Below are positions 1-7,995 of a DNA stretch of 32,903 nucleotides, piece after piece. The translations under genes were made by a program, and so were the position numbers. The notes beneath the pieces are model-generated. The model was given only the letters and a program-made list of their open reading frames with translations. It had not been told where the DNA came from and did no database searches. How positions within the stretch are numbered: the stretch's first letter is position 1; each line of letters starts with the position of its first letter. The stretch is from Actinomycetota bacterium (GTDB taxonomy: Bacteria > Actinomycetota > Actinomycetes > Mycobacteriales > Micromonosporaceae), in the NCBI GenBank assembly GCA_005885555.1, contig VAWN01000013.1:1-32903 (forward strand), given 5' to 3'.

Positions 1-194
1 TACCGTCGGTCGACGAGATCGAGGACCTGCTGTGCCGGGCGCTGCGGATACTGCCGGCCGACCGGGTGTGGGTCAATCCCGACTGCGGCCTGAAGACCCG
101 CACCTACCCACAGGTCGAGGCGGCCCTCGCCGGGCTGGTCGAAGCCGCGCGCCGGGTACGTGTCCACAGTGGACGGTTGAGCTACCCGTCCTAG
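1..194 (+). CDS. metE: MetE-type cobalamin-independent methionine synthase, 3' end only
   Basis: Only the last 63 codons are in the window; the first two bases belong to a preceding codon. The reading frame contains [11 protein letters not shown] followed by a helix ending in [14 protein letters not shown]. This is the conserved C-terminal signature of cobalamin-independent methionine synthase, where the Cys of the NPDCGLKTR motif is a zinc ligand needed for homocysteine activation. The family transfers a methyl group from methyltetrahydrofolate polyglutamate to homocysteine in the cytosol. The stop codon (192-194) shares the palindrome CTAG (191-194) with the ancestral stop of the converging gluD frame. 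The N-terminal half is outside the window, so I cannot tell a full-length MetE from a short MetE-like paralogue. Confidence 0.85.
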   Translation, partial: PSVDEIEDLLCRALRILPADRVWVNPDCGLKTRTYPQVEAALAGLVEAARRVRVHSGRLSYPS

Positions 195-313
195 ACCGCG
201 GCGGTCGGCGCATCGGGTACCCGTACCGGCCGCGCGGTGGTGCGACCGCTGCGTCGGGTGCGCCGTTCCAGCCAACCGGCGAACAGCGTCAGGCCGCCGT
301 TGACGCAGATGTA
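191..313 (-). pseudogene. detached C-terminal remnant of gluD (frameshifted)
   Basis: In a different minus-strand frame from the upstream permease, a 40-codon stretch reads YICVNGGLTLFAGWLERRTR and continues to a stop at 191-193. It looks like the last membrane helix and basic cytoplasmic tail (LERRTRRSGR) usual for GluD permeases. It has no start codon or ribosome site of its own. In the family the sequence NHGNVV is normally followed by about nine hydrophobic residues before the equivalent of YICVN. Here only five bases separate the two, consistent with loss of roughly 22 bases and a shift of frame. That figure rests on remembered family sequences. Confidence 0.7.
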
Positions 314-1026
314 CAACCCACGACGTTGCCGTGGTTGGCGGCGACCTCGTTGACACCGCGTTCCAGCAGTTCCGGGTAGGCGATGATGTATCCGAGCGCG
401 GTGTCCTTGAGCAGCACGACGAGTTGGCTCACGATGACCGGGAGCATGGCGCGCGCCGCCTGCGGCACCAGGACGTACCGCAGCACCTGCCCCTTGCGCA
501 TACCGATGGCGTAGGCGGCCTCGGACTGCCCACGCGGTACCGCGTTGATGCCGGCCCGGAACGCCTCGGCGAGAACCGAGCCGTTGTACAGCGTCAGCCC
601 GGTGACGACCGCCCAGAACGCCGGCACCGGAGCCTCGATGACGAACGGCAGGCCGTAGAACACGAAGAAAATCATCAGCAGCAGCGGTACCGCGCGGCAG
701 AACTCCACCGCGGCCCCGGCCGGTACCCGCAGCCACCACCGGTCGGACAGCCGGGCGACCGCGAACACGACACCGAACGCCAGCGCCAGTACCATGCCGG
801 CCGCCGCCGCCGACAGCGTCTGGACCAGCCCGGGGATGATGAAGTCGCGCCACAGTCCGGCGGTGCCGAACGGCTGCCACTTCGCGGCGTCCCACTGGCC
901 GCGCGCGTCGAAGCGGCGGTAGACGTACAGCCCGACCGCGAGCAGCGCGAGGGTGCACAACGCGGTGAGCAACCGGTTGCGTCGCCGGGCCCGCGGCCCC
1001 GGTACGTCGTACAGCACCGAGCTCAT
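289..1026 (-). CDS. gluD: GluD-type amino-acid ABC transporter permease, frameshifted near the C-terminus
   Basis: This is a polar amino-acid (glutamate-type) ABC permease of 245 residues, and the last gene of the gluABCD operon. Its ATG overlaps the gluC stop by four bases (ATGA), implying translational coupling. The first helix is near residues 20-36 and a further set starts at about residue 60. The inner-membrane coupling (EAA) loop is clear at about 167-190 (EAAYAIGMRKGQ, then YVLVPQAARAMLPV). After NHGNVV the frame runs into GCTSASTAA and stops, whereas the expected last helix and basic tail continue in another frame down to 191. The product therefore lacks its final membrane helix and may not assemble. 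Either the gene is a recent pseudogene or the assembly lost about 22 bases. Family assignment is secure; functionality is doubtful. Confidence 0.85.
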   Translation of the reverse strand: MSSVLYDVPGPRARRRNRLLTALCTLALLAVGLYVYRRFDARGQWDAAKWQPFGTAGLWRDFIIPGLVQTLSAAAAGMVLALAFGVVFAVARLSDRWWLRVPAGAAVEFCRAVPLLLMIFFVFYGLPFVIEAPVPAFWAVVTGLTLYNGSVLAEAFRAGINAVPRGQSEAAYAIGMRKGQVLRYVLVPQAARAMLPVIVSQLVVLLKDTALGYIIAYPELLERGVNEVAANHGNVVGCTSASTAA

Positions 1027-1700
1027 CGCCGCACCGCCAGTCGCTTGGCCAGCCAGCCGAACAGGTACCCGGTCGGCACGAGCAGTGCGACGAAGGTACC
1101 GGCGAACACCAGGAAGATGGGGATGACCGCGTCACCGTTGTCGTTGATGAGTTGGCGCATCACGCTCGCCGACTCCAGGACGCCGATGGTACCCACGATC
1201 GTCGCGTTCTTGGCCAGCGCGATGAGGATGCTGCCGAACGGCGCGACCACCGACCGGGTCGCCTGCGGCAGGACGACCAGCCGCAGCGTCTGGCCGAACG
1301 TCATGCCGAGCGCGCGCGCCGCGTCGGCCTGGCCCGCCGGTACGGTGTTGATTCCCGACCGCACCGTCTCGCACACGAACGCCGCGGTGTATGCCGCGAG
1401 GCCGGTCACGCCGAGCCAGAAGTTGTTCAGGTCGATGTCGTCGTCGGAGTAGGTGACGCCGAGGTTGACGAACAGGCCGAAGTAGCAGAAGAAGATGATG
1501 AGCGTGAGCGGGGTGTTGCGGAACACGTTGACCCAGGCGGTACCGAAGCCGCGCAGTACCGGGACGGGGGAGACCCGCATCGCCGCGAGTACCACGCCGA
1601 AGACCAGCGCGATGACTCCCGCGGCGCCGGTGAGCTTGAGAATCAACAGGAACGACGACAGGTACACGGCGCGGTTGGCGGGATCGGAGAAGACGTGCAC
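1023..1700 (-). CDS. gluC: GluC-type amino-acid ABC transporter permease
   Basis: A membrane subunit of a polar amino-acid importer, 225 residues from the GTG at 1700. I chose this start because a GGAGGT ribosome site lies just upstream and the protein then begins VHVFSDPANR followed directly by the first helix, as in the family. A longer frame from an ATG at 1760 overlaps the gluB stop by four bases but adds only a Pro/Gly-rich leader, so it is the less likely start. The conserved coupling loop reads DAARALGMTFGQTLRLVVLPQ, which docks onto the GluA ATPase. Motifs NVFRNTPLTLIIFF and ETVRSGINTVPAGQ are typical of His/Glu permeases. It should pair with GluD to form the channel. Confidence 0.93.
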   Translation of the reverse strand: MHVFSDPANRAVYLSSFLLILKLTGAAGVIALVFGVVLAAMRVSPVPVLRGFGTAWVNVFRNTPLTLIIFFCYFGLFVNLGVTYSDDDIDLNNFWLGVTGLAAYTAAFVCETVRSGINTVPAGQADAARALGMTFGQTLRLVVLPQATRSVVAPFGSILIALAKNATIVGTIGVLESASVMRQLINDNGDAVIPIFLVFAGTFVALLVPTGYLFGWLAKRLAVRR

Positions 1701-1756
1701 GGGCCACCTCCAGCGGCCCGCCGGGGCCTGCACCGGCCCCGGCGGACCGGTCGACC

Positions 1757-2629
1757 TCACTCGCAGCTGGTGAGTTTGCTGGTGTCCAGCGTCGGCGCCG
1801 GCTTACCGCTCCTGCCGAGCGTCGCGTCCCACGCCGCCTTGTACCGGCCGTCGGACGCGGCAGCGGTCAGGATGGCGTTGATTTTCTCGCAGCTGGACTT
1901 GTCGCCCTTCTTCAGCCCGATCCCGTAGGGCTCGGTGCTGAACGGCTTGCCGACCACCTTGAACTTCCCGGCGAACTGCGGCTGTGCGGCGTACCCGGCG
2001 AGGATGATGTCATCGGTGGTGACGGCGTCCACGCTGCCCTGGCCCAGCGCCTCCACGCACTTGGAGTACGCGTCGAACAGCTGCAGGTGCGCCTTCGGGT
2101 GCTCGGTCTGGATCCGCTTGGCCGGGGTGGAGCCGGTCACCGAGCAGACCTTCTTTCCGTCGAGTGCCTCCGGCCCGGTGATGTCGGCGTTGTCGGTCTT
2201 GACGAGCAGGTCCTGACCCGCCACGTAGTACGGCCCGGCGAAGCTGACCTTCTTCTTGCGCTCGTCGTTGATGGTGTAGGTGGCGACCACCAGGTCAACG
2301 GTGCCCTGTTGGATGAACGCCTCCCGGTTCGGCGTCGTCGTGGTCTTCCACTCGATGCCGGACTCGTCGACGCCGAGATCCTTGGCGACGATCTTCGCGA
2401 TCTCGATGTCGAACCCTTCGTACCTGCTGCCCGTCTGCAACCCCAGGCCGGGCTGGTCGGCCTTGACGCCGATGACGAGCTTCCTGCTCTGCTGTGCCTT
2501 TCCCACGACTCCGGTCTGCGCCGGGCCGCTGCCGCCGCTGCCGCCACCGGACCCGCCGCCGCACGCACCGGAGAACCCGAGCGCCAGCGCGAGGCCGGTG
2601 AGCACCGCCAGCGTCCTACTGAGTCGCAT
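1757..2629 (-). CDS. gluB: GluB-type glutamate/polar amino-acid binding lipoprotein
   Basis: An extracellular solute-binding protein of 290 residues, anchored as a lipoprotein. The ATG at 2629 is preceded by GGAGGGG, so I prefer it to the ATG eight codons upstream. A signal peptide ends in GFSGAC, making Cys23 the likely lipidated residue; the lipobox is loose, with Ser rather than Leu at -3. A Gly/Ser linker follows. The mature domain starts near [14 protein letters not shown] and contains [17 protein letters not shown] and a [19 protein letters not shown] stretch. These are hallmarks of family 3 solute-binding proteins for glutamate and related amino acids. It hands substrate to the GluCD channel. 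Glutamate specificity is inferred from operon type only. Confidence 0.92.
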   Translation of the reverse strand: MRLSRTLAVLTGLALALGFSGACGGGSGGGSGGSGPAQTGVVGKAQQSRKLVIGVKADQPGLGLQTGSRYEGFDIEIAKIVAKDLGVDESGIEWKTTTTPNREAFIQQGTVDLVVATYTINDERKKKVSFAGPYYVAGQDLLVKTDNADITGPEALDGKKVCSVTGSTPAKRIQTEHPKAHLQLFDAYSKCVEALGQGSVDAVTTDDIILAGYAAQPQFAGKFKVVGKPFSTEPYGIGLKKGDKSSCEKINAILTAAASDGRYKAAWDATLGRSGKPAPTLDTSKLTSCE

Positions 2630-2669
2630 TGCCCCTCCCTCCACAGTGGACACCCACGAGCAGAGTGAC

Positions 2670-3422
2670 TCAGTGGGTGAGTACCTTCGACAGGAAGTCC
2701 CTGGCGCGCTCGCTGCGCGGGTTGGCGAAGAACTGCGCCGGCTCCGCCTGCTCGACCAGCTGGCCGTCGGCCATGAAGATGACCCGGTTGGCGGCGTGCC
2801 GGGCGAAGCCCATCTCGTGCGTCACCACCACCATGGTCATGCCGTCGCGGGCGAGCCCGGTCATCACGTCGAGCACCTCGCCGACCATCTCCGGATCCAG
2901 CGCGCTCGTCGGCTCGTCGAACAGCATCGCCTTGGGTCGCATGGCCAGCGCCCGGGCGATCGCGGCGCGCTGTTGCTGGCCGCCGGACAGCTGGGCGGGG
3001 TACTTGTCCGCCTGGTCGGCGATGCCCACCCGGTCGAGCAGCGCCAGCGCGCGCTCCCGCGCGGCCGCGGACCGCTCCCGGCGTACTTTCACCGGGCCCA
3101 GCGTCACGTTCTGCAGCACGGTCTTGTGTGCGAACAGGTTGAACGACTGGAAGACCATGCCGACCTCGCTGCGCAGCCGGGCCAGCGGCCGGCCCTCGGC
3201 GGGCAGCGTCCTGCCGTCGAAGCGGATGGTGCCGGAGTCGATCGGCTCAAGCCGGTTGATCACCCGGCACAGCGTGGACTTGCCGGAACCGGAGGGCCCG
3301 ATGACGACGACCACCTCGCCGCGGTCGACCGTCAGGTGCACGTCGCGCAGGACATGCAGCGACCCGAACCATTTGTCGACCCCATCGAGAACGATGAGCG
3401 GCTCGCCGGACTGCGCCGTCAT
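2670..3422 (-). CDS. gluA: GluA-type amino-acid ABC transporter ATPase
   Basis: The cytosolic ATPase of the importer, 250 residues, and the first gene of the minus-strand operon. The Walker A motif is GPSGSGKST (42-50), the Q-loop is in [18 protein letters not shown], the ABC signature is LSGGQQQR (145-152), the Walker B is AMLFDEP followed by the D-loop SALD, and the switch His is in [10 protein letters not shown] (His202). The length and the [17 protein letters not shown] segment are typical of polar amino-acid importers (GlnQ/GluA). gluB follows after 40 bases. No clear ribosome site precedes the ATG, and the 150-base divergent region shared with the methyltransferase gene must hold its promoter. 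Confidence 0.95.
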   Translation of the reverse strand: MTAQSGEPLIVLDGVDKWFGSLHVLRDVHLTVDRGEVVVVIGPSGSGKSTLCRVINRLEPIDSGTIRFDGRTLPAEGRPLARLRSEVGMVFQSFNLFAHKTVLQNVTLGPVKVRRERSAAARERALALLDRVGIADQADKYPAQLSGGQQQRAAIARALAMRPKAMLFDEPTSALDPEMVGEVLDVMTGLARDGMTMVVVTHEMGFARHAANRVIFMADGQLVEQAEPAQFFANPRSERARDFLSKVLTH

Positions 3423-3574
3423 CGGTCAATTCCAGCGGGTTCATGTCACGAACAGGTCACAGGCCCGGATCGCGTGGTATCTGCCGGCGGCAGTACCGGC
3501 GGCGCGGTCTGTCTGACTATGCTCCCGGTAGCGTCACCGATCGTTGATCCACTACGGAGTCGAGGGGTGTGCAG

Positions 3575-4405
3575 ATGACCGGCAGTCTGGCCGATCCTGA
3601 CCGGGACTCCGTTCCGGACCGGGATCCCTTGTCCGAACTGGACACCACCGTGCCGCACAGCGCCCGGGTGTGGAACTACTGGCTCGGTGGCAAGGACAAC
3701 TTCGCCGCCGACCGCGCCACCGGCGACCAGGTCCTGAGGGTGTACCCGGAGATCGCGGAGGTGGCCCGCGTCTCCCGGGCTTTCCTCTCTCGCGTCGTCC
3801 GGTACCTCGCCGGCGAGGTCGGCATCCGCCAGTTCCTCGACATCGGCACCGGCCTGCCGACCGCGAACAACACGCACGAGGTCGCGCAGCGGGTCGCCCC
3901 GGCGGCGCGCATCGTGTACGTCGACAACGACCCGATGGTGCTCGCGCACGCCCGGTCGCTGCTGACCAGCAGTCCGGAGGGTGCCACCGACTACCTCGAC
4001 GCCGACCTGCGCGAGCCGCACCGGATCCTGCGCGGCGCGGCCGCGACGCTGGACTTCGACCGGCCGGTCGCCCTGATGCTGCTGGGCATCCTCGGCTATG
4101 TCGCCGACTTCGAGCAGGCGCGCGGTATCGTGCGGCAGCTCCTGGACGCGGTACCGTCCGGCAGTTTTCTGGTCATCAACGACGGCACCGCGGCGACCGA
4201 CGCCGACGTGAGCGCGAACCGCACCGCGCAGCAGGCCGGCCTCCAGTACCACCTGCGCACCCGGGAGCAGTTCGCCGGCTTCTTCGACGACCTCGACCTG
4301 GTCGAGCCCGGCGTGGTCTCCACGCCGCGGTGGCGACCGGACACCGGCACCATGGACGACCAGCCCGAGCTGGCCGTGTTCTGCGGCGTGGCCCGCAAGC
4401 CGTAG
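3575..4405 (+). CDS. SAM-dependent methyltransferase, PF04672 (Methyltransf_19) type
   Basis: A protein of 276 residues from the ATG at 3575, chosen because GAGGGG ends seven bases upstream; a GTG two codons earlier is too close to that site. The segment HSARVWNYWLGGKDNFAADR is the signature of this actinobacterial methyltransferase family. FLDIGTGLPTANNTHEVAQ is the glycine-rich SAM-binding loop, and IVYVDNDPMVLAHARSLL ends in the acidic residue expected to hold the ribose. The family is very common in actinomycetes, often in many copies, and its substrates are mostly unknown. It stands alone between divergent gluA and convergent NodB genes. Its stop codon lies inside a small hairpin shared with the NodB stop. 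Substrate cannot be predicted. Confidence 0.9.
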   Translation: MTGSLADPDRDSVPDRDPLSELDTTVPHSARVWNYWLGGKDNFAADRATGDQVLRVYPEIAEVARVSRAFLSRVVRYLAGEVGIRQFLDIGTGLPTANNTHEVAQRVAPAARIVYVDNDPMVLAHARSLLTSSPEGATDYLDADLREPHRILRGAAATLDFDRPVALMLLGILGYVADFEQARGIVRQLLDAVPSGSFLVINDGTAATDADVSANRTAQQAGLQYHLRTREQFAGFFDDLDLVEPGVVSTPRWRPDTGTMDDQPELAVFCGVARKP

Positions 4406-4418
4406 GGCGGCGCCCTAC
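4402..4418. terminator. hairpin over two converging stop codons
   Basis: A perfect 7-bp inverted repeat (GTAGGGC, loop GGC, GCCCTAC) contains the TAG of the plus-strand methyltransferase gene in its left arm and the TAG of the minus-strand NodB gene in its right arm. It has no T-run on either side, so it is a possible bidirectional, non-canonical terminator only. Confidence 0.45.
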
Positions 4419-5089
4419 CGCGCCAGCGCGACCAGTTCGGACACGGTGACCACGGCGAGGCCGCGCCGGTCCAGCTCGGCCAGCACCTCGCCGGTGGTGG
4501 CGACCACGCCGCGGCGTTCGGGCATGCCCTCGTGCAGCACCACGATCGACCCCGGGCGGATCCCGCCGAGCAGGCTGCGGGCGATCCCCGCGTCACCGGG
4601 ACCGCCGGTGTGCATCGCCACCACCGTGCCGAGCACGATGCGCAGTTCCTGGCGCGCGGCGGCGCTGAGCATGCGCGGGGTGAACCAGCCGGACCCCGGA
4701 CGGAACCAGCGGACCGTGCCGTACGGCGCCAGCAGCGCGGTCACCTCGGCCAGGTCGCGCTGGAACCGCTCGTCCGACAGCAGCACCGAGCGCTCCTCGC
4801 GCATCAGGTGGTTGGCCAGTTCGTGCCCCTCGGCGGCGATGCGCGCCACGATCGGCTCATTGCCGGTGACGCGCTCGCCGATGATGAAGAACGTCGCCCG
4901 GGCCCGGTGCCGGGCCAGCACGTCCAGCAGCTGCGGCGTGGTCTGCGGGTGCGGCCCGTCGTCGAAGGTGAGCGCCACCGCGGGCGCGTCGGTGTCGACG
5001 TAGCAGAGCACCTGGCCGGGGATCAGCCGGGACAGCACCCGTACCGCCGGCTCCCGCCAGCGCAGCACCGCGTCAGCCACGGCACCCAT
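4415..5089 (-). CDS. polysaccharide deacetylase (NodB domain) with atypical metal site
   Basis: A carbohydrate esterase family 4-like protein of 224 residues. Motif 1 is ALTFDDGPHPQTTP, with the base and metal Asp residues at 43-44. Motif 2 is GHELANHLMREERS: His94 is present, but the position four residues later, normally the second metal His, is Glu98. Motif 3 appears as RWFRPGSGW (128-136), and a late motif as IVVLHEGM with His186. Canonical members remove N- or O-acetyl groups from peptidoglycan, chitin or related sugars outside the cell. Here no clear signal peptide is seen, only a short N-terminal amphipathic stretch. The start overlaps the upstream DUF5709 stop by one base (TGATG), so the two are probably co-translated. 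Activity may be altered by the missing His. Confidence 0.88.
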   Translation of the reverse strand: MGAVADAVLRWREPAVRVLSRLIPGQVLCYVDTDAPAVALTFDDGPHPQTTPQLLDVLARHRARATFFIIGERVTGNEPIVARIAAEGHELANHLMREERSVLLSDERFQRDLAEVTALLAPYGTVRWFRPGSGWFTPRMLSAAARQELRIVLGTVVAMHTGGPGDAGIARSLLGGIRPGSIVVLHEGMPERRGVVATTGEVLAELDRRGLAVVTVSELVALAR

Positions 5090-5577
5090 CAGCGCATTGG
5101 GCCGTCGCCCACGCCGTCCGGGTCGTCCCCGTCGTCGATCAGATGGACGGCCGCCTCCTCGGCGCTGGCGCCACCGGCGTCCACCCCGACGTCGCGCGCG
5201 ACCACGTCGGCCTCGTCGTCCGCGCCGAAGCCCTCGTCGCGGGCCACCAGCCGGCCGGCCCGCGGCTGTCGCCCGTACCCGCGGCGGGTCAGCTCGTCCT
5301 CGTCGTCGCCGTCTTCGGCGTACGGGTCGACGTCCGGCTCCTCCTCGGCGAGCCGCTCGTCCAGCGACTCACCGGCGCGCTGCTCGGCGACCGTGGTGCC
5401 GAACCGGTTCGCCGCGGACCACCGGTCGGCCGCGGCCACGCCGGTGTCCAGCGGGTCCGCCACCCGGTCGTCGTCGAGCGTGTCCGAGGCGTCGAGCACC
5501 CCGTCGTCCTCGATCGCGTCCCACTCGTCGGTACCCTCGTCCGCGGCGTCGATGTCCACGTCGTCGCTCTGGCCCAT
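5089..5577 (-). CDS. DUF5709-type acidic actinobacterial protein
   Basis: A strongly acidic protein of 162 residues. I prefer the ATG at 5577 because GAAGGG lies six bases upstream; the ATG at 5583 abuts that site. The core reads TLDDDRVADPLDTGVAAADRW and then RFGTTVAEQRAGESLDERLA and QEEPDVDPY-like text, which match the conserved features of the DUF5709 family as I remember them. No membrane helix or signal peptide is present. The family has no known function. It is coupled to the downstream NodB gene through a one-base TGATG overlap. A function cannot be assigned from sequence. Confidence 0.85.
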   Translation of the reverse strand: MGQSDDVDIDAADEGTDEWDAIEDDGVLDASDTLDDDRVADPLDTGVAAADRWSAANRFGTTVAEQRAGESLDERLAEEEPDVDPYAEDGDDEDELTRRGYGRQPRAGRLVARDEGFGADDEADVVARDVGVDAGGASAEEAAVHLIDDGDDPDGVGDGPMR

Positions 5578-5629
5578 CGTCATCCCTTCATCGTCGGCCC
5601 CGGCCGGTACCGGGACCAGGGTAGACCGG

Positions 5630-6793
5630 TCAATGCCGGTGCGCCTGTTCGCCGCTGTCCTGCGGGCTGCCGCCCATCATCCGCAGCATCGGCAGGCCGC
5701 CGGTGGTCAGGAAGCGGACCACCAGCGCCGCCGCCGGTACCAGGAAGGCCAGGTTCAGCCACGTGGTGTAGTTCCACGAGATGTGCGGCTCGATCACCTG
5801 GGCGTTGCGCTCCTCGGGCACCAGGCCCAGCGCGCCGAAGATGAGCTCGACGGCGTACCCGGCGGCGACCATCGTGACGTAGAAGGTACCGGTGACGAAC
5901 AGCGCCGTCCGCCAGCCGTAGTACTTCCGGTAGATGTTGATGATCGGCAGGATGATCAGGTCGGCGAAGATGAACGAGACCACCCCGCCGAAGCTGATGC
6001 CGCCGTTCCACAGCACCGCGGCCAGGGGTACGTTGCCGATCGAGCAGACGAAGCTCACCACCGCCACGATCGGCCCGACGATCGGCCCCCACAACCCCGC
6101 CAGCACCGGGTGGTCGGTCAGGAAGAAGCTCTCCCAGAAATCCATCGGTACCCACGCCGCCAGCGCTCCGGTGACCAGCAGCCCGACGGCGATGTCGCGC
6201 CAGATCGCCGCCCACTCCATGACGAAGATGTGCGATACCGCGGTGAACCCGCGCGCCGAGCCCAGTCGCCGCCAGAACGAGCCGTCGCCGCCGATCGACA
6301 TGTCCATCGCCGCGTGGCCCTCCATCGACCCGGCCACGGCCCGGTCCGCCTGCCGCAGCGCGTCGGCCACCAGCCGCCGGCGCAGGAAGACGCGGTACAG
6401 CACGGCGATCAGCACGATCATGATCGGACCGCCGACGAACTCGGCGGCGGTGAACTGCCAGCCCATCAGCAGCGCGAGCAGGATGCCCAGCTCGATGACC
6501 AGGTTCGTCGAGGCGATCTCGAAGGCCATGGCCGCGGTGAAGTCGGCCCCCTTGCGGAACAGCGACCGGGCCAGGGCGACCGCGGCGTAGGAGCACGAGG
6601 ACGAGGCCATGCCCAGGCCCGTCGCCGCCGAGATCGCGCGTGGCGAGTCGTTGCCGAGCAACCGGATCACCGTGGCCCGGCGGACCACCGCCTGTACCAC
6701 GGCGGACAGCACGAACCCGAGGATCAGCGCCCAGAGGATCTCCCACGTCATCGCCCCGGCGATCGCCAGCGCGTGCCAGAACCAGCCCACCAC
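5630..6793 (-). CDS. ArsP/DUF318-type permease
   Basis: A multi-pass membrane protein of 387 residues from the GTG at 6793, chosen because the protein then starts with a hydrophobic helix (VVGWFWHALAIAG). The open frame extends to 6910 but only adds a polar stretch without a ribosome site. About eight to ten helices are visible in two halves. Each half holds a Cys-containing repeat: GMASSSCSYAAVALARSLFR, and FVCSIGNVPLAAVLWNGGIS. This pairing is typical of PF03773 permeases, which include ArsP exporters of methylated trivalent arsenicals. A substrate is not evident, because no ars regulator or reductase is nearby. It is divergent from the amidohydrolase gene, with 137 bases between the two starts. 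Confidence 0.87.
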   Translation of the reverse strand: MVGWFWHALAIAGAMTWEILWALILGFVLSAVVQAVVRRATVIRLLGNDSPRAISAATGLGMASSSCSYAAVALARSLFRKGADFTAAMAFEIASTNLVIELGILLALLMGWQFTAAEFVGGPIMIVLIAVLYRVFLRRRLVADALRQADRAVAGSMEGHAAMDMSIGGDGSFWRRLGSARGFTAVSHIFVMEWAAIWRDIAVGLLVTGALAAWVPMDFWESFFLTDHPVLAGLWGPIVGPIVAVVSFVCSIGNVPLAAVLWNGGISFGGVVSFIFADLIILPIINIYRKYYGWRTALFVTGTFYVTMVAAGYAVELIFGALGLVPEERNAQVIEPHISWNYTTWLNLAFLVPAAALVVRFLTTGGLPMLRMMGGSPQDSGEQAHRH

Positions 6794-6930
6794 GCCATCC
6801 TGCCCGCCGGACCCTGTCCCCGCCACAGAATGCGGGTCTAGGCTGGCGGTGAGCCAGGTCGGCGTGGTCGCGCACGGACCTCGGTGAGGACCCCGGTCAC
6901 CCGACCGCATCGCCGGATCGGGGTGACACC

Positions 6931-7995
6931 GTGTACGAGAAGGATGGCGAGAGATACTTCGTCGTCGACACCCACATGCACTACTGGAACGCCGCCCCGG
7001 ACAACTGGGTGGAGGGTGCCGAGCAGTATGCCAAGGGGTGGATCGAGTGCTTCTACGGCTACCACGGTCTCGGGCCGGAGGACACCCGGTGGCCGATGGA
7101 CAAGTACCAGAAGTACTCCGAGGAAGACCTCATGCGCGACGTCTTCGACGCCGGCCACGTCGACGTCGCCATCTTCCAGCCGACCGACCTTCGGGAGTGG
7201 TACAAGGAAGGATTCAACACCACCGAGCGGGACGCGACGCTGTTCGAGAAGCATCCGGGAAGGTTCATCCTCAACACCCGATGGGACCCGCGCGACGGTG
7301 ACGACGGGCTGAAGACGTTGCGCCACAACGTCGAACGGTGGGGCTGCAAGGGCGTCAAACTCTACACCGCCGAGTGGCGGCAGGGTTCGCGCGGCTGGAA
7401 ACTCACCGACCCGGAGGCGTACCGGTACCTGGAGGCGTGCCAGGAACTGGGGATCCGGAACATCCACGCGCACAAGGGACCGACGATCTGGCCGCTGGAC
7501 AAGGACGCCTTCGACATGTCCGACATCGATCACGCGGCGACCGACTTCCCGGGACTGAACTTCATCGTCGAGCACTCCGGCATCCCGCGCATCGACGACT
7601 TCTGCTACATGGCCACCCAGGAGCCCAACGTGTACGCCGGCCTGTCCGTCGTGGTCGGCGCGCTGATGCACGCGCGGCCGCGGTTCTTCGCGCGGTGCAT
7701 GGGGGAGCTGCTGTTCTGGGTCGGCGAGGACAAGATGACGTTCGGCAGCGACTACGCCATCTGGGAACCGAAGTGGCAGGTGGAGGGTTTCGTCGACTGG
7801 GACTACCCGCCGGGTGCGGAGTTCGACGACTACCCGCGGGTCACCGTGGCGAGCAGGAAGAAGATGCTCGGGCTCAACGCCGCCCGGCTCTACGACATCG
7901 AGGTACCGGTCGAGTGCCGGCTCGCGCCGCAGCAGGGTACCCCGGCCGCGCGCGACGACTCGGTCGCCGTCACCGCCGAGTCGCCGTCGGCATGA
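6931..7995 (+). CDS. amidohydrolase-2 family metal-dependent hydrolase (propane monooxygenase operon orf1-like)
   Basis: A TIM-barrel metal hydrolase of 354 residues starting at GTG after a GGGGTGA site. Metal-binding motifs are visible in order: DTHMHYW (His15, His17), NIHAHKG (His179, His181), EHSG (His215) and FGSDYAIW (Asp274). PF04909 members act as hydrolases or decarboxylases on ring or carboxyl substrates. It overlaps the next gene by four bases (ATGA), and that gene overlaps an alcohol dehydrogenase in the same way. From memory, this gene order matches the accessory genes downstream of soluble propane monooxygenases (prm/mim clusters) in Rhodococcus, Gordonia and Mycobacterium, where the amidohydrolase has no firm role. 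No monooxygenase gene is present here. The exact reaction is unknown. Confidence 0.88.
   Translation: MYEKDGERYFVVDTHMHYWNAAPDNWVEGAEQYAKGWIECFYGYHGLGPEDTRWPMDKYQKYSEEDLMRDVFDAGHVDVAIFQPTDLREWYKEGFNTTERDATLFEKHPGRFILNTRWDPRDGDDGLKTLRHNVERWGCKGVKLYTAEWRQGSRGWKLTDPEAYRYLEACQELGIRNIHAHKGPTIWPLDKDAFDMSDIDHAATDFPGLNFIVEHSGIPRIDDFCYMATQEPNVYAGLSVVVGALMHARPRFFARCMGELLFWVGEDKMTFGSDYAIWEPKWQVEGFVDWDYPPGAEFDDYPRVTVASRKKMLGLNAARLYDIEVPVECRLAPQQGTPAARDDSVAVTAESPSA

Noticed and set aside
4532..6841. A 769-codon plus-strand open frame over the NodB, DUF5709 and permease genes
   Set aside because: The translation is low-complexity Arg/Pro/Gln/His with no motif, while the minus-strand genes have clear families and ribosome sites.
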